Source: Microtetraspora niveoalba
Lineage (GTDB): Bacteria; Actinomycetota; Actinomycetes; Streptosporangiales; Streptosporangiaceae
Reading direction: 5' to 3'
Assembly (NCBI RefSeq): GCF_001570405.1
Contig: NZ_BBYM01000018.1
Location: 124,001-188,000 of the forward strand
Length of the DNA stretch: 64,000 nt
A program made the translations under genes and the position numbers. Numbering within the stretch: position 1 is the stretch's first letter; each line of letters begins with the position of its first letter. This document shows, piece by piece, positions 1 through 8,757 of the stretch. Below the pieces are notes generated by a model. That model saw only the letters and a list, made by a program, of their open reading frames with translations. It was not told the origin of the DNA and ran no database searches.

Positions 1-343
1 AGCCGACGACGACCTTCGGCCGGGCCGGGTCGATCGCGGTCCAGTCGACCAGTTCGAGGGTGCGCTGCATGCCGTACCCGCCACCGGCGCAGAAGACCGC
101 GTCGAAGGCGGGGTCGCCGAGCGCCCTGGTCAGGTCGGCGGCCCGCAGGGCGTCGCCGCCCGCGAGGTAGTCGTACTCGGTGCCGCCGGCGCGCGTGGAG
201 GCGAACACCTCGGGCTTGAGTCCGACCTGCTCCATGGCGGCGAGGCCGCGGTCGAGGTTGGCCTGGTTGGGCGGGCTGCTCGCGGCGATGACGGCGACCC
301 GGGCGCCGGGCTTCAGGGCTGGCGGGTGGAGGAAGTCGGTCAC
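1..343 (-). CDS. LD-carboxypeptidase (peptidase S66), N-terminal part, cut by window edge
   Basis: Reading from a GTG at 343 gives VTDFLHPPALKPGARVAVIA followed by ASSPPNQANLDRGL, then a GGGYGMQRTL stretch. This is the typical start of S66 serine peptidases (LD-carboxypeptidase / MccF-like), which trim the terminal D-amino acid from cytoplasmic muropeptides. About 114 residues are present; the catalytic Ser nucleophile region and the C-terminal Glu/His lie beyond the left edge. A GGAG Shine-Dalgarno sits 6-7 bases before the GTG. The start is only 13 bases after the stop of the ABC ATPase gene, so it is the last visible gene of that importer operon, which fits re-use of peptides taken up by the transporter. 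The family call rests on the N-terminal third only. Confidence 0.8.
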   Translation of the reverse strand, partial: MTDFLHPPALKPGARVAVIAASSPPNQANLDRGLAAMEQVGLKPEVFASTRAGGTEYDYLAGGDALRAADLTRALGDPAFDAVFCAGGGYGMQRTLELVDWTAIDPARPKVVVG

Positions 344-356
344 GCGGTTTTCTCCT

Positions 357-1310
357 TCACTGGACGAGGTGGCAGGCGGCGAGCGCGGACGCGGACGGGT
401 CGCCGGTCAGGACGGGCAGGTCGAGGCCGTCGCAGCGCGGATCCGGCTCGGCCGCCCGCAGGGGGCATCGGGGGTGGAAGCGGCAGCCGCCCGGAACGGA
501 GGTCGGGTCCGGCGGCTCGCCGGTGAGCAGCACGGGCGGCTCGCCGGAGTCCGGCAGCACCGACAGCAGCGCCCGAGTGTACGGGTGCCGGGGCCGTAAC
601 AGCACCTCCTCGACCGTGCCGGTCTCGACGATCCTGCCGAGATACATGACGGCCACCCGGTCGGCGATGTTCCAGGCCAGGCCGAGGTCGTGGCTGACGA
701 CCAGCGCGGACAGGCCGAGCGAGTCGCGCAGCTCCAGGATCAGCTTGAGGATCTCGCCCCTGACCGAGGCGTCGAGCGAGGCCACCGGCTCGTCGGCGAC
801 GATCACCTTCGGTTCGAGGGCGAGCGCCCCGGCGATGACGACGCGCTGCTGCTGCCCTCCGGACATCTCGTGCGGGAAGCGGCCCGCGAACTGCTCGGGC
901 GGGCGCAGCCCGGCCTTGGCCAGGGCGGTGTGCACCCGCTCGCCGAGCCGGTCGGTCAGGCCGTGCAGCCGGGGGCCCTCGGCGACGGCGTCGAAGACGC
1001 TCTGCCGGGGGTTGAGCGCGCCGCCCGGGTCCTGCAGCACGAGCTGGGTGTGGCGGCGGTACGCCTTCAGCGCGGCGGCGGAGTAGCCGAGGGGCTCCCC
1101 GTCGCCGACCACCTGGCCGCCGGTCGGCCTGACCAGCCCGACCAGGGCCCTGGCCAGGGTGGACTTGCCGCATCCCGACTCCCCCACGAGCGCGACGATC
1201 TCGCCCTGCCGCACCTGGAGGTTGACGCCGTCCACGGCGCGGGCGGGCGCGGCGCCCCGGCGTGCCGGATAGGTGACGGTGAGGTCGCGGACTTCGAGCA
1301 CGGTCTTCAC
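357..1310 (-). CDS. Peptide/nickel-type ABC transporter ATP-binding protein (OppF/DppF type)
   Basis: This 317-aa cytoplasmic ATPase energises import by the permeases encoded upstream. Walker A GESGCGKST is at residues 43-51, the signature SGGQQQR at 150-156 and Walker B VIVADEP at 169-175. The C-terminal oligo_HPY extension carries the usual cysteines (C276, C282, C293, C313) that hold an Fe-S cluster in some DppF proteins. The GTG start at 1310 has an AGGGAG ribosome-binding site and overlaps the stop of the OppD-type gene (GTGA), so the two ATPases are translationally coupled. A much longer in-frame reading to 2060 exists but has no family similarity upstream of this GTG and was not used. 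Substrate cannot be read from the ATPase; peptides are likely from the neighbouring S66 peptidase. Confidence 0.93.
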   Translation of the reverse strand: MKTVLEVRDLTVTYPARRGAAPARAVDGVNLQVRQGEIVALVGESGCGKSTLARALVGLVRPTGGQVVGDGEPLGYSAAALKAYRRHTQLVLQDPGGALNPRQSVFDAVAEGPRLHGLTDRLGERVHTALAKAGLRPPEQFAGRFPHEMSGGQQQRVVIAGALALEPKVIVADEPVASLDASVRGEILKLILELRDSLGLSALVVSHDLGLAWNIADRVAVMYLGRIVETGTVEEVLLRPRHPYTRALLSVLPDSGEPPVLLTGEPPDPTSVPGGCRFHPRCPLRAAEPDPRCDGLDLPVLTGDPSASALAACHLVQ

Positions 1311-2368
1311 GGCTCGCTCCCTTCCTGCGCGAGCAGGCACGCGGCCTCGCGTCCCGGGCCGCTCGGCCGCAGCTCCACGGTGTCGGTACGGCAGGCGGCG
1401 ACGGCCCGGGAGCAGCGCGGCTCGAACGCGCAGCCTCTCCCCTCGTCGAGCCGGGCCAGCTCCGCCGGCGTGGGCGGGTCGCCGGGCAGCCCGGCGGGCG
1501 CGAGCCGGGAGGCGGGGTCGCCGATGGTGGGGAACGCCCGGCCGAGCGCCCGCGTGTACGGGTGGCGCGGCTCGTCGATGAGCCCCCGGGACGGGCCGAT
1601 CTCGGCGACGCGGCCGGCGTACATGACGGCGAGCCGCTCGCACATGTGCGACAACACCGCCAGGTCGTGGCTGATCATGATGACGCCGATGCCCGACTCG
1701 CGCACCAGGTCGCCGAGCAGGTTCAGCACCTGCGCCTGGACCATGACGTCGAGCGCGGTGGTCGGCTCGTCGGCGATGATCAGATCGGGCCGGCAGGCCA
1801 GCGCCATCGCGATCATGATGCGCTGGCGCTGTCCGCCGGAGAACTCGTGCGGGTAGGAGCCGAGCCGCCGGGACGGCACGCCGACCGCGTCCAGCAGCTC
1901 GGCCGCGCGGGCGCGGGCGGCCTTCTGGCCGACCTTGTCGTGCAGCAGGATGGGCTCGCAGATCTGCTCGCCGATGGTGCGCACCGGGTTGAGCGCGCTC
2001 ATGGCGCCCTGGAACACGACCGAGGCGGCCGACCAGCGCACCGCCCGCAGCCGCGCCCACTTCGCGGTGAGCAGGTCCTCGCCCTGGAACAGCACCTGGC
2101 CGGTCACCTTCGCGGTGGACGGCAGCAGCCGCAGCAGGCTGAGCGCCATCGTGGACTTGCCGGAGCCCGACTCGCCGGCGACGCCGAGGGTCTGGCCCCG
2201 GTCGAGGGTGAAGCTGACGCCTCGCACGGCGGGCACGGTCCGCTCGCCGTTCCGGTAGCTCACCCGCAGGTCGCGTACGTCGAGCATGGGTGCGGCGGGG
2301 GGCGCTTCCTCCCGGGGCGCGCCCTCGCCGGAGGGGGCCGGGGACCGGGTGTCGTCCGTGGCCGTCAT
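1307..2368 (-). CDS. Peptide/nickel-type ABC transporter ATP-binding protein (OppD/DppD type)
   Basis: This 353-aa protein is the second ATPase of the importer, pairing with the OppF-type subunit just downstream. Walker A GESGSGKST is at 65-73, signature FSGGQRQR at 176-183 and Walker B LIIADEP at 196-202. The C-terminal oligo_HPY domain is present (CAFEPRCSRAVAAC). The first 27 residues are a low-complexity Pro/Glu/Ala lead before the conserved MLDVRDL, so translation could instead begin at the internal ATG. I chose the ATG at 2368 because it overlaps the permease stop in an ATGA arrangement, matching the tight coupling seen through the operon. Confidence 0.93.
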   Translation of the reverse strand: MTATDDTRSPAPSGEGAPREEAPPAAPMLDVRDLRVSYRNGERTVPAVRGVSFTLDRGQTLGVAGESGSGKSTMALSLLRLLPSTAKVTGQVLFQGEDLLTAKWARLRAVRWSAASVVFQGAMSALNPVRTIGEQICEPILLHDKVGQKAARARAAELLDAVGVPSRRLGSYPHEFSGGQRQRIMIAMALACRPDLIIADEPTTALDVMVQAQVLNLLGDLVRESGIGVIMISHDLAVLSHMCERLAVMYAGRVAEIGPSRGLIDEPRHPYTRALGRAFPTIGDPASRLAPAGLPGDPPTPAELARLDEGRGCAFEPRCSRAVAACRTDTVELRPSGPGREAACLLAQEGSEP

Positions 2369-3264
2369 CGGGTCACCATCCGCGGGTTGAGCACGTGCTC
2401 GACGGCGCGGCCGACGAGCGTGAAGCCGAGCACGACGACGAGGATCGCGATGCCGGGCGGCATCAGGTACCACCAGGCGCCGGCCGTCACCGCGCCCCCC
2501 ATCAGCGCCGCCTGGAGCATGGATCCCCAGGTCACGCCGGTCGGGTCGCCGAGCCCGAGGAAGGTCAGGGTGGCCTCCGACAGGATCGCCGACGCGACGG
2601 TGAGGGTGCTGGAGACGAGGATCAGCGGCATGACGTTGGGCAGCACGTGCCGGATCATGATCTGGGTGTTGCCGGCGCCCAGCACCTTGGCCCGTTCGAT
2701 GAACGGCCGCGCCTCGACGGCGAGCGTCTGGGCGCGGACGAGCCGGGCGGTCGCGGTCCAGGAGGTGACGGCGATGGCGATCGTGATCGACGCCGCGCCC
2801 TGGCCGAGCACCGCCGACAGCGAGATGGCCAGCGGCAGGCTGGGCAGCGCGATGAACCAGTCGGTCACGTGCATCAGGACCTTGCCGACCCAGCCCTGGT
2901 AGTGCCCGGCGAGCAGGCCGACGGCGCTGCCCAGGACGACCGTGAGCGCGGTGGCGATGAGGCCGATGCTGAGCGACTCGCGGGCGCCCCAGATGACCAG
3001 GAGCAGGACCGAGCGGCCCGCCTGGTCGGTGCCGAGCGGGTAGCCGTCGACGGGTGGCGACAACTGCGGGCCGTCCACCTTGATGACGTTGAGCTGGTCG
3101 TCGCCGATGAACAGCGGCGCGGCCAGGGCGAGCACGCCGAAGGCGACGAGCAGCCCGAGCCCGGCCAGGCCGGCCGGCCGTTTCGCGTACGCGCGGCAGA
3201 ACCGGCCGAACGCGTGGTGGCGCGGGACGTCGAGCGCGGCGGGGGTGTGCGTGGCGGCGCTCAT
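2365..3264 (-). CDS. ABC transporter permease (DppC/OppC type)
   Basis: This 299-aa inner-membrane permease belongs to the BPD_transp_1 family. An N-terminal helix (about residues 28-52) follows the OppC-type lead, then come a periplasmic loop with YPLGTDQAGRSV, typical of this family, and about five further helices. The EAA loop that contacts the ATPases is visible as EARPFIERAKVLGAGNTQ followed by HVLPN. The stop overlaps the next gene's ATG. It forms the translocation channel with the DppB-type subunit encoded 34 bases upstream. Confidence 0.92.
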   Translation of the reverse strand: MSAATHTPAALDVPRHHAFGRFCRAYAKRPAGLAGLGLLVAFGVLALAAPLFIGDDQLNVIKVDGPQLSPPVDGYPLGTDQAGRSVLLLVIWGARESLSIGLIATALTVVLGSAVGLLAGHYQGWVGKVLMHVTDWFIALPSLPLAISLSAVLGQGAASITIAIAVTSWTATARLVRAQTLAVEARPFIERAKVLGAGNTQIMIRHVLPNVMPLILVSSTLTVASAILSEATLTFLGLGDPTGVTWGSMLQAALMGGAVTAGAWWYLMPPGIAILVVVLGFTLVGRAVEHVLNPRMVTR

Positions 3265-3298
3265 CGGCCGCTCCCGCGGGGGATGCGGTGGGGTCGTC

Positions 3299-4339
3299 TC
3301 ACTGGGCCCGCACTCTCGGGTCGAGGAAGCGGTAGACCACGTCCGCCAGGAGGTTCATGATGATCACACTCGCGCTGAAGACGATGAAGGTGCCCTGGAG
3401 CAGGGGCAGGTCGGGGATCCTGAGCGCCTCGTACGTCAGGTAGCCGAGCCCGGGCCAGGAGTAGACGGCCTCGACCGTGATCGCGCCGCTGACCAGGATG
3501 CCGAGATGCATGAAGATCATCGTGACCGAGGGCAGCAGCGCGTTCGGCACCGCGTGGCGGCGCCGTACGGCGTCGTCGGTGAGGCCCTTGGCCCGCGCGG
3601 TCAGCAGGTACGGGCTGCCCATCTCGTCGATGATCGAGGAGCGCATGACCGTGACGTACTGGGCGAAGACCACCAGGACCATGGTCAGGCAGGGCAGCAC
3701 CAGGTGCTTGGCCACGTCGACGATGTGCGCCCAGCCTTCCTGCGGCAGCGAGGGGTCGCTCATGCCGCCGGCGGGCAGCAGGCTCGGGATCGGGCCGACG
3801 CCCACGCTGAAGGCGACCAGGAGGATCATGCCGAGCCAGAACGTGGGCACCGACCACAGCGTGATCGACGCGCCGGAGGCGATCCGGTCGAAGAGGCTGC
3901 CGTGCCGCCATCCGCTGCGGATGCCGAGCCACAGGCCCAGGGCGATCGACAGGGCGGCGGCGGAGCCCATGAGCAGGAGGGTCGGCCAGAGCCGGTCGGC
4001 GACCAGCGACGAGACGGACTGCTGGAACTGCCAGGAGTAGCCCAGCTCGCCCCTGAGCGTGTCGCCGACGAAGGTGAGGAACCGCCGCCAGATCGGGTCG
4101 TCCAGGCCGAGCTGGAGCCGGATCTGGGTGAGCTGCGCCTCGCTCGTGGGGCGGCCCCTGGTCAGGGTGCGGACGGGGTCGGCCGGCATCAGGCTGAAGA
4201 TCACGAACCCGATGACCAGGGTGACGAGGAAGCTCACCAGGGCGGCGCCCAGCTTCCCTGCCAGGTAGGGCAGGAAGCCGGAGCGCGCGGCCCCCTGCCC
4301 CTTGGCCTTGGCGGGGCCCGCGGCGGCGAGGCTACTCAC
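3299..4339 (-). CDS. ABC transporter permease (DppB/OppB type)
   Basis: This 346-aa membrane permease has an N-terminal helix (about residues 30-52) followed by the DppB signature PADPVRTLTRG and about five more helices. The EAA-type coupling loop is seen as LLTARAKGLTDDAVRRRHAV followed by PNALLP. The GTG start overlaps the binding-protein stop by 8 bases (GTG at 4337-4339, TAG at 4332-4334), which supports both this start and co-translation. Partner of the DppC-type permease. Confidence 0.92.
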   Translation of the reverse strand: MSSLAAAGPAKAKGQGAARSGFLPYLAGKLGAALVSFLVTLVIGFVIFSLMPADPVRTLTRGRPTSEAQLTQIRLQLGLDDPIWRRFLTFVGDTLRGELGYSWQFQQSVSSLVADRLWPTLLLMGSAAALSIALGLWLGIRSGWRHGSLFDRIASGASITLWSVPTFWLGMILLVAFSVGVGPIPSLLPAGGMSDPSLPQEGWAHIVDVAKHLVLPCLTMVLVVFAQYVTVMRSSIIDEMGSPYLLTARAKGLTDDAVRRRHAVPNALLPSVTMIFMHLGILVSGAITVEAVYSWPGLGYLTYEALRIPDLPLLQGTFIVFSASVIIMNLLADVVYRFLDPRVRAQ

Positions 4340-6212
4340 GGTCGTCCGCGGTCGAGCGGCGCTTGAGCGCGATCCCGCCGCCGACGACGATGACGAGCAG
4401 GACGAGGCCGCCGATCCACAGCGCGCCGCCGCCGCTCTCCTCCTTGGCCGCGGTCACCTTGGCGGTCGCCGGCGCGGCCTTGAGGTAACCCCAGAACGAG
4501 TAGCTCTGCGCCGGGTACATGCCCTGCGCGTCCGGCTGTCCGATGATCATGCCGGTCACGGTGTCGGTACGGACCACGTCGAGGGTGTTGGCGTTGAAGT
4601 GCATCTGGTTGACGTCGGCCTTGTAGAGGATGCTCTGCATCTCGCCGACGATCCTGGCCCGCTCGTCCTGGTCGAACGTGGTGCGCTGCTTGTTGAACAG
4701 CTCGTCGTACTTCTCGTCGCAGAAGAAGGAGTCGGTGTTGCCCGCGGTTCCGTCGTCCTTGGGCAGCGCGGCGCAGGTCTGGATGCCGAGCAGGAAGGTC
4801 GGGTCGGGGCCCGTGGTCCAGCCGTCCATCAGCAGGTCCCAGTCGCCCTTGGCCAGGTCGCTGTTGAGCGCGCTCATGCTCAGGGTCTGGATCTTGAGCT
4901 TGATGCCGATCGTCTCCAGCCAGCCCTTGAGGTAGTTGGAGATGCCCGCGTCGTCCGTGTCGTCGGCGTGGATGCCGAGGCGCAGCTCCAGCGGCTTGCC
5001 GCTCTTGGGGTCGACGCGTACGCCGTCGCCGCCCTTGGTGTAGCCGGCGTCGTCGAGGATCTTGTTCGCCTGGTCGAGGTCGAACGGTGTCTCCTCGCCG
5101 GCGGCCGGCTTCCAGCTCCACTGCGGCCAGGCCGGGGGCAGGTAGCCGGCGCCGACCACGGCCATGCCGTCGCGCACCTTGTCGACAAGGGTCTTCCTGT
5201 CGGTGGCGAGCGCGATCGCGTGGCGCACCACCGGGTCGCCCAGCGCCGGGTGGCCGGTGCCGATCTTCTTGCCGGTGCGGGTGCGGGCGTTGTGATTGAT
5301 CTCCAGACCGGTCCAGCCGTTGCCGACCTCCTGGATGGTCAGCAGGCTCTTGTCCGCCTGCAGCGCCTTGAACTGGGTCGGGTTCACGCCGTTGATGTAG
5401 TCGAGCTGGCCGCTGCGCAGCGCGGCGACCGCGGCGTCCACCGACTTGAAGCTCTGCTGGACCATGTGGTCGAAGCCGGGCCTGCCGAGGACGAAGTCCT
5501 TGTTGGCGTCGAACTTCGCGTACTGCTCGGGCTTGTGGTCCGTGAGCGTCCACGGGCCGTAGCCGACGAGCGGGAAGGTGTCGTTCTTGACGTCCTTGAG
5601 CTTCCCGGCCAGGGGTTCCCAGACGTGCTTGGGCACGATCGGGATGCCGCTGCGCGGGACGCTCACGTAGGTGACGTTGGCCTGGGGCTCCTTGGTCTTG
5701 ATGACAAGGGTCGTCGCGTCGGGCGCGGTGACCGACGCGAAGTTGCTGACGAGGGAGCCGTTGGCGGTGCCCGCGACCGGGTCCTTCATGATCAGGTCGA
5801 GGGTCCAGGCGGCGTCCTCGGCCGTGAGCGGCGTGCCGTCGCTCCACTTCAGGCCGTCCCGGATCGTGAAGGTCCAGGTCAGCTTGTCGTCGGACTGCGT
5901 CCACGACTCGGCCAGGTACGGCCCCGGCCGGCCCTGCTCGTCGAGGGAGTTGAGCGTCGGGTAGATCGCGGCGAAGACGTCGTAGGCGCCGTCGAAGAAG
6001 GCGAGGAACGGGTTCAGGGTGTCAATGCCCGACCCCGACATCTTGACCCGCAGTGTGGTCTCCCCCTGCCCGGACGGGGCCGACGCCGCGGAGGCGGCGG
6101 ATCCGGTCGCGTACGCGGTTCCGGGGCCGAGCGCGGCGCCGGCGAGTAACGTCCCGCTCAGCGCGCAGGCGGCCAGGGCCGACCGCACGCGTCGCGAATT
6201 GCCTGTCCCCAT
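4332..6212 (-). CDS. ABC transporter substrate-binding protein (SBP_bac_5) with C-terminal membrane anchor
   Basis: This 626-aa extracellular solute-binding protein of the peptide/nickel type is the first gene of the importer operon. It has an Arg-rich n-region and a hydrophobic signal segment ending near AYA. The SBP_bac_5 core shows family motifs such as LAESWTQSDD, WTFTIRDGLKWSDGTPLTAE and DAAWTLDLI. It lacks an evident lipobox Cys. Instead it ends with a hydrophobic helix (GALWIGGLVLLVIVVGGGIA) followed by KRRS, which looks like a C-terminal single-pass anchor. The start at 6212 (MGTGNSRRVR) was chosen over an in-frame ATG at 6236 because AGGAGAC lies at the right distance before it. Confidence 0.92.
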   Translation of the reverse strand: MGTGNSRRVRSALAACALSGTLLAGAALGPGTAYATGSAASAASAPSGQGETTLRVKMSGSGIDTLNPFLAFFDGAYDVFAAIYPTLNSLDEQGRPGPYLAESWTQSDDKLTWTFTIRDGLKWSDGTPLTAEDAAWTLDLIMKDPVAGTANGSLVSNFASVTAPDATTLVIKTKEPQANVTYVSVPRSGIPIVPKHVWEPLAGKLKDVKNDTFPLVGYGPWTLTDHKPEQYAKFDANKDFVLGRPGFDHMVQQSFKSVDAAVAALRSGQLDYINGVNPTQFKALQADKSLLTIQEVGNGWTGLEINHNARTRTGKKIGTGHPALGDPVVRHAIALATDRKTLVDKVRDGMAVVGAGYLPPAWPQWSWKPAAGEETPFDLDQANKILDDAGYTKGGDGVRVDPKSGKPLELRLGIHADDTDDAGISNYLKGWLETIGIKLKIQTLSMSALNSDLAKGDWDLLMDGWTTGPDPTFLLGIQTCAALPKDDGTAGNTDSFFCDEKYDELFNKQRTTFDQDERARIVGEMQSILYKADVNQMHFNANTLDVVRTDTVTGMIIGQPDAQGMYPAQSYSFWGYLKAAPATAKVTAAKEESGGGALWIGGLVLLVIVVGGGIALKRRSTADDRE

Positions 6213-6375
6213 TGATGTCTCCTGGGTCGTTGGCATGCATGTGTCCAGGAATGCTGACGATCAGGAGGCACATCCCCAAGAGCCGTGAGGCTATACGGTC
6301 CTCAGCATCGAAAAGCCCGACGGTCCTGTCGTCCCACCGTCGCGTGCGCCTACTCTGAACCGGTCCCGCCGGGCG

Positions 6376-7017
6376 TCAGAGCGGGTAGCCGTACCGGCCG
6401 TGGAGGCGGACGAACCTGGCCAGGGTCAGGACCCGGCGGCGCTCCAGCCCGAAGGCGACGCGCTCGAACAGCACGACCTCCTCCAGCCCGCCCGTGCCGA
6501 TCGGCTGCACCAGGCGTCCGCCGGCCCGGAGCTGCTCGGCCAGCGGCGCGGGGACCTGCGGATAGGCGGCCGACACGAGCACCGCGTCGTACGGCGCGCG
6601 TTCGGGCACGCCGCGGGTGCCGTCGCCCGTGAACAGCTCGACGTTGCCCACGCCGTGCCGGGCGAGGTTGCGCCGGGCCCGCTCGGAGAGGTCGGGCCGC
6701 AGCTCGACGGTCACGACGTCACCGGCGAGGCGCGCGAGCAGCGCGGTCTGGAAGCCGAGGCCGGTGCCCACCTCCAGCACGTGCTCGCCGCCGGACAGGC
6801 CCAGCCCCTCGATCATCCGCGCCGACAGCGAGGGCTGGGTCGTCACCTGGCCGTGCCCGATCGGCAGCGGCACGTCGTCGTACGCCTCCGGCGCCGCCTC
6901 GGCCGGGACGAACCCGGCGCGCGGCGTCTCGCGCACCGCGGCGAGCAGGCGCTCGTCGCGTACGCCCTCGGCGCGCAGTACCTCGGCGAGGGTCTCCGGC
7001 GACCCGGGCACGCTCAC
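6376..7017 (-). CDS. pcm: Protein-L-isoaspartate O-methyltransferase
   Basis: This 213-aa cytoplasmic enzyme uses S-adenosylmethionine to methylate L-isoaspartyl residues in aged proteins, starting their repair. The PCMT hallmark region PLPIGHGQVTTQPSLSARM is at about residues 51-68 and the SAM-binding motif VLEVGTGLGFQTALLA follows at 80-95. The GTG start overlaps the stop of the CapA-like gene (GTGA), so the two form a coupled pair. The intergenic region to the ABC operon (6213-6375) holds no further gene. Confidence 0.92.
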   Translation of the reverse strand: MSVPGSPETLAEVLRAEGVRDERLLAAVRETPRAGFVPAEAAPEAYDDVPLPIGHGQVTTQPSLSARMIEGLGLSGGEHVLEVGTGLGFQTALLARLAGDVVTVELRPDLSERARRNLARHGVGNVELFTGDGTRGVPERAPYDAVLVSAAYPQVPAPLAEQLRAGGRLVQPIGTGGLEEVVLFERVAFGLERRRVLTLARFVRLHGRYGYPL

Positions 7018-8126
7018 GCCTCCCGCGCCGCGAGCATGCCGTCCGGCTCGCGCTCCACCCGCACCCCGAACCCGCGGCTGACCCGGTCGAGGGTCCCGCG
7101 CATCCACTCGGCGTCGTCGGGCTCGGCGCGGCACAGCCGCATCTGCCGGGCCCGCAGCGGCGCGATGCGCAGCGCCATCGCCCGTCCCGACCCCGGGTCG
7201 AGCGTGGCGAAGTACAGCAGCCGCAGGTCGTCGCGGAACTCCTCGTATCCGGTGATGCCCTCGTAGTCGTCGATCAGGTCGCCGCAGCCGTACAGCACCA
7301 GCCTGCCCCGGTGCAGCTCGATCGGGCGCGGGTGGTGCGAGGAGTGGCCGTGCACGAGGTCCACGCCGCCGTCCACGAGCGCGTGCGCGAACCGGACCTG
7401 CGTCCCGAAGACCCGGTACCCCCAGTTGGAGCCCCAGTGGATGGACGCGACGACGACGTCCCCCGGCCGCTTCACGCGGCGCACCCGCTCGGCGATCCCG
7501 GCCGCGACGTCCTCCGAGAGGTCGTCCACGAAGTCGACGCCGGACCGGTTCGCCGTCGCCGCCCAGTCCGCCGGCACGCCGCTGGAGGGGGTGCCGAACG
7601 AGAAGAACAACACCCGCCCGCCGCCCGGCAGCGGCACGGCCGCCGGCGCGCGCGCCTCGTCCGCGTCCCGTCCCGCCCCCGCGGCGGTGAGCCCGGCGGT
7701 GGAGAGCGCGTCCAGGGTCTCGGCGAGCCCGGCGCGGCCGAAGTCCAGGACGTGGTTGTTGGCGAGCGCGCACGCGTCCGGCCTGGCCGCGGCCAGGCAG
7801 GGGAGGTTGGCGGGGTTCATCCGGTAGTGGACGGCCTTGCCGGGGGCGAAGTCGCCGCTCCGCGTGACGCTCGTCTCCAGGTTCAGCAGCCGCGCGGCGG
7901 GCGCGGCCTCCTCCAGCAGTGCGAGGGCGTCGCCCCAGGGCCAGGCGAAGCCGACCGGGCCGGGGATCGGCCCGTTCGCCGCCTCGGCCAGTTCGACGTA
8001 CGTGCGGGCGTCGGCGACGTACGTCTCGCGCAGCCGGGGGTCGCCGGGGTGCGGCAGGATCTGGTCCACCCCGCGGCCGAGCATGACGTCGCCGCAGAGA
8101 AACAGCGTCACCGGGGACGCGCCCAT
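7014..8126 (-). CDS. CapA/PgsA-family metallophosphatase-like protein
   Basis: This 370-aa protein is of the CapA (poly-gamma-glutamate biosynthesis) family, a calcineurin-like metallophosphoesterase fold. Family motifs in order: FLCGDVMLGRGVDQ near the N-terminus, NLETSVT, ALANNHVLDFG, a SIHWGSNW stretch and VHGHSSHHPR. Actinobacterial members often lie far from any capsule genes, and nothing here points to polyglutamate synthesis, so its substrate is unknown. No signal peptide is seen. The start MGASPVTL was chosen for its Gly-rich SD (AGGATGGGGGG); an in-frame ATG three codons upstream is an equal alternative. It is translationally coupled to the isoaspartate methyltransferase gene downstream. 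Confidence 0.87.
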   Translation of the reverse strand: MGASPVTLFLCGDVMLGRGVDQILPHPGDPRLRETYVADARTYVELAEAANGPIPGPVGFAWPWGDALALLEEAAPAARLLNLETSVTRSGDFAPGKAVHYRMNPANLPCLAAARPDACALANNHVLDFGRAGLAETLDALSTAGLTAAGAGRDADEARAPAAVPLPGGGRVLFFSFGTPSSGVPADWAATANRSGVDFVDDLSEDVAAGIAERVRRVKRPGDVVVASIHWGSNWGYRVFGTQVRFAHALVDGGVDLVHGHSSHHPRPIELHRGRLVLYGCGDLIDDYEGITGYEEFRDDLRLLYFATLDPGSGRAMALRIAPLRARQMRLCRAEPDDAEWMRGTLDRVSRGFGVRVEREPDGMLAAREA

Positions 8127-8188
8127 GCCCCCCATCCTAGGAAGCCCGCCGGACGTCCCGGGAGACCCGGTCCCACCGGGCACCGAAA

Positions 8189-8202
8189 TAGAACAAGTTC
8201 TT
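8189..8202. promoter_or_regulatory. KstR-like operator (near-consensus palindrome)
   Basis: TAGAACAAGTTCTT fits the published KstR motif TnnAACnnGTTnnA at every fixed position except the last base. It lies about 22 bases before the first gene of the cluster and 60-odd bases from the divergent CapA-like gene, in the place expected for a repressor site. No kstR gene is in the window, so the regulator is inferred. Confidence 0.6.
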
Positions 8203-8224
8203 GCCAAGGGCGGAGCGGTCGAGG

Positions 8225-8734
8225 ATGCTGGCGCACATGGATCCGATCACGCTGGAAGAGATCCGCCAGGTGAAGTACCGATACCTGCGCTGCCTGGACC
8301 TCAAGCTCTGGGACGACTTCGCCGACGTCTTCACCGAGGACGCCGTGGCGGAGTACGACACACCCCTGCTCCGCGACCCGCTGCGCCTGGAGGGGCGGGA
8401 CGCCATCGTCGGCTACATGCGCGCCAACCTGGGCCCCGGCATGATCACGGCGCACCTCGCCGGCCACCCCGAGATCGAGGTGGACGGCGACCGCGCCACG
8501 GGGAGCTGGTGCCTCCAGGACACCGTCGTCGCCACCGAGTACCGCCTGCTGATCTACGGCTCCGCCTACTACACCGACGTTTACCGGCGCTGCCCGGACG
8601 GCCGGTGGCGGGTCAGCCGCACCGGCCACGAGCGGACGTACGAGTTCTCCGTCTCCTTCGACGACCTGCCGAGCCTGCGGTTCGGCGCGAACAGGTGGGC
8701 GCCGCCAGCCGCCGGGCCATTGACCATCTCTTAG
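8225..8734 (+). CDS. SnoaL-like / NTF2-fold protein
   Basis: This 169-aa protein has the NTF2-like SnoaL fold used by small polyketide cyclases, ketosteroid-isomerase-like enzymes and dehydratases. Visible family features are ITLEEIRQVKYRYLRCLDLK at the start, then WDDFADVFTEDAVAEYDTP and the C-terminal DGRWRVSRTGHERT. It is the first gene of a six-gene plus-strand cluster preceded by a KstR-like site. The start could be 8225 (GGAG at 9 bases) or the ATG at 8237 (MDPITLEE), the usual family beginning. Its stop codon overlaps the second KstR-like site. Exact reaction unknown; in a sterol-type pathway it could be an isomerase or hydratase. Confidence 0.85.
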   Translation: MLAHMDPITLEEIRQVKYRYLRCLDLKLWDDFADVFTEDAVAEYDTPLLRDPLRLEGRDAIVGYMRANLGPGMITAHLAGHPEIEVDGDRATGSWCLQDTVVATEYRLLIYGSAYYTDVYRRCPDGRWRVSRTGHERTYEFSVSFDDLPSLRFGANRWAPPAAGPLTIS

Positions 8735-8745
8735 AACGAGTTCTA
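8732..8745. promoter_or_regulatory. KstR-like operator (full consensus match)
   Basis: TAGAACGAGTTCTA is a near-perfect palindrome that matches the KstR consensus TnnAACnnGTTnnA at all fixed positions. It overlaps the stop of the SnoaL-like gene and lies about 60 bases upstream of the DUF1214 gene, implying a second promoter for the downstream genes. Confidence 0.7.
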
Positions 8746-8757
8746 CTCTCATCCTCA

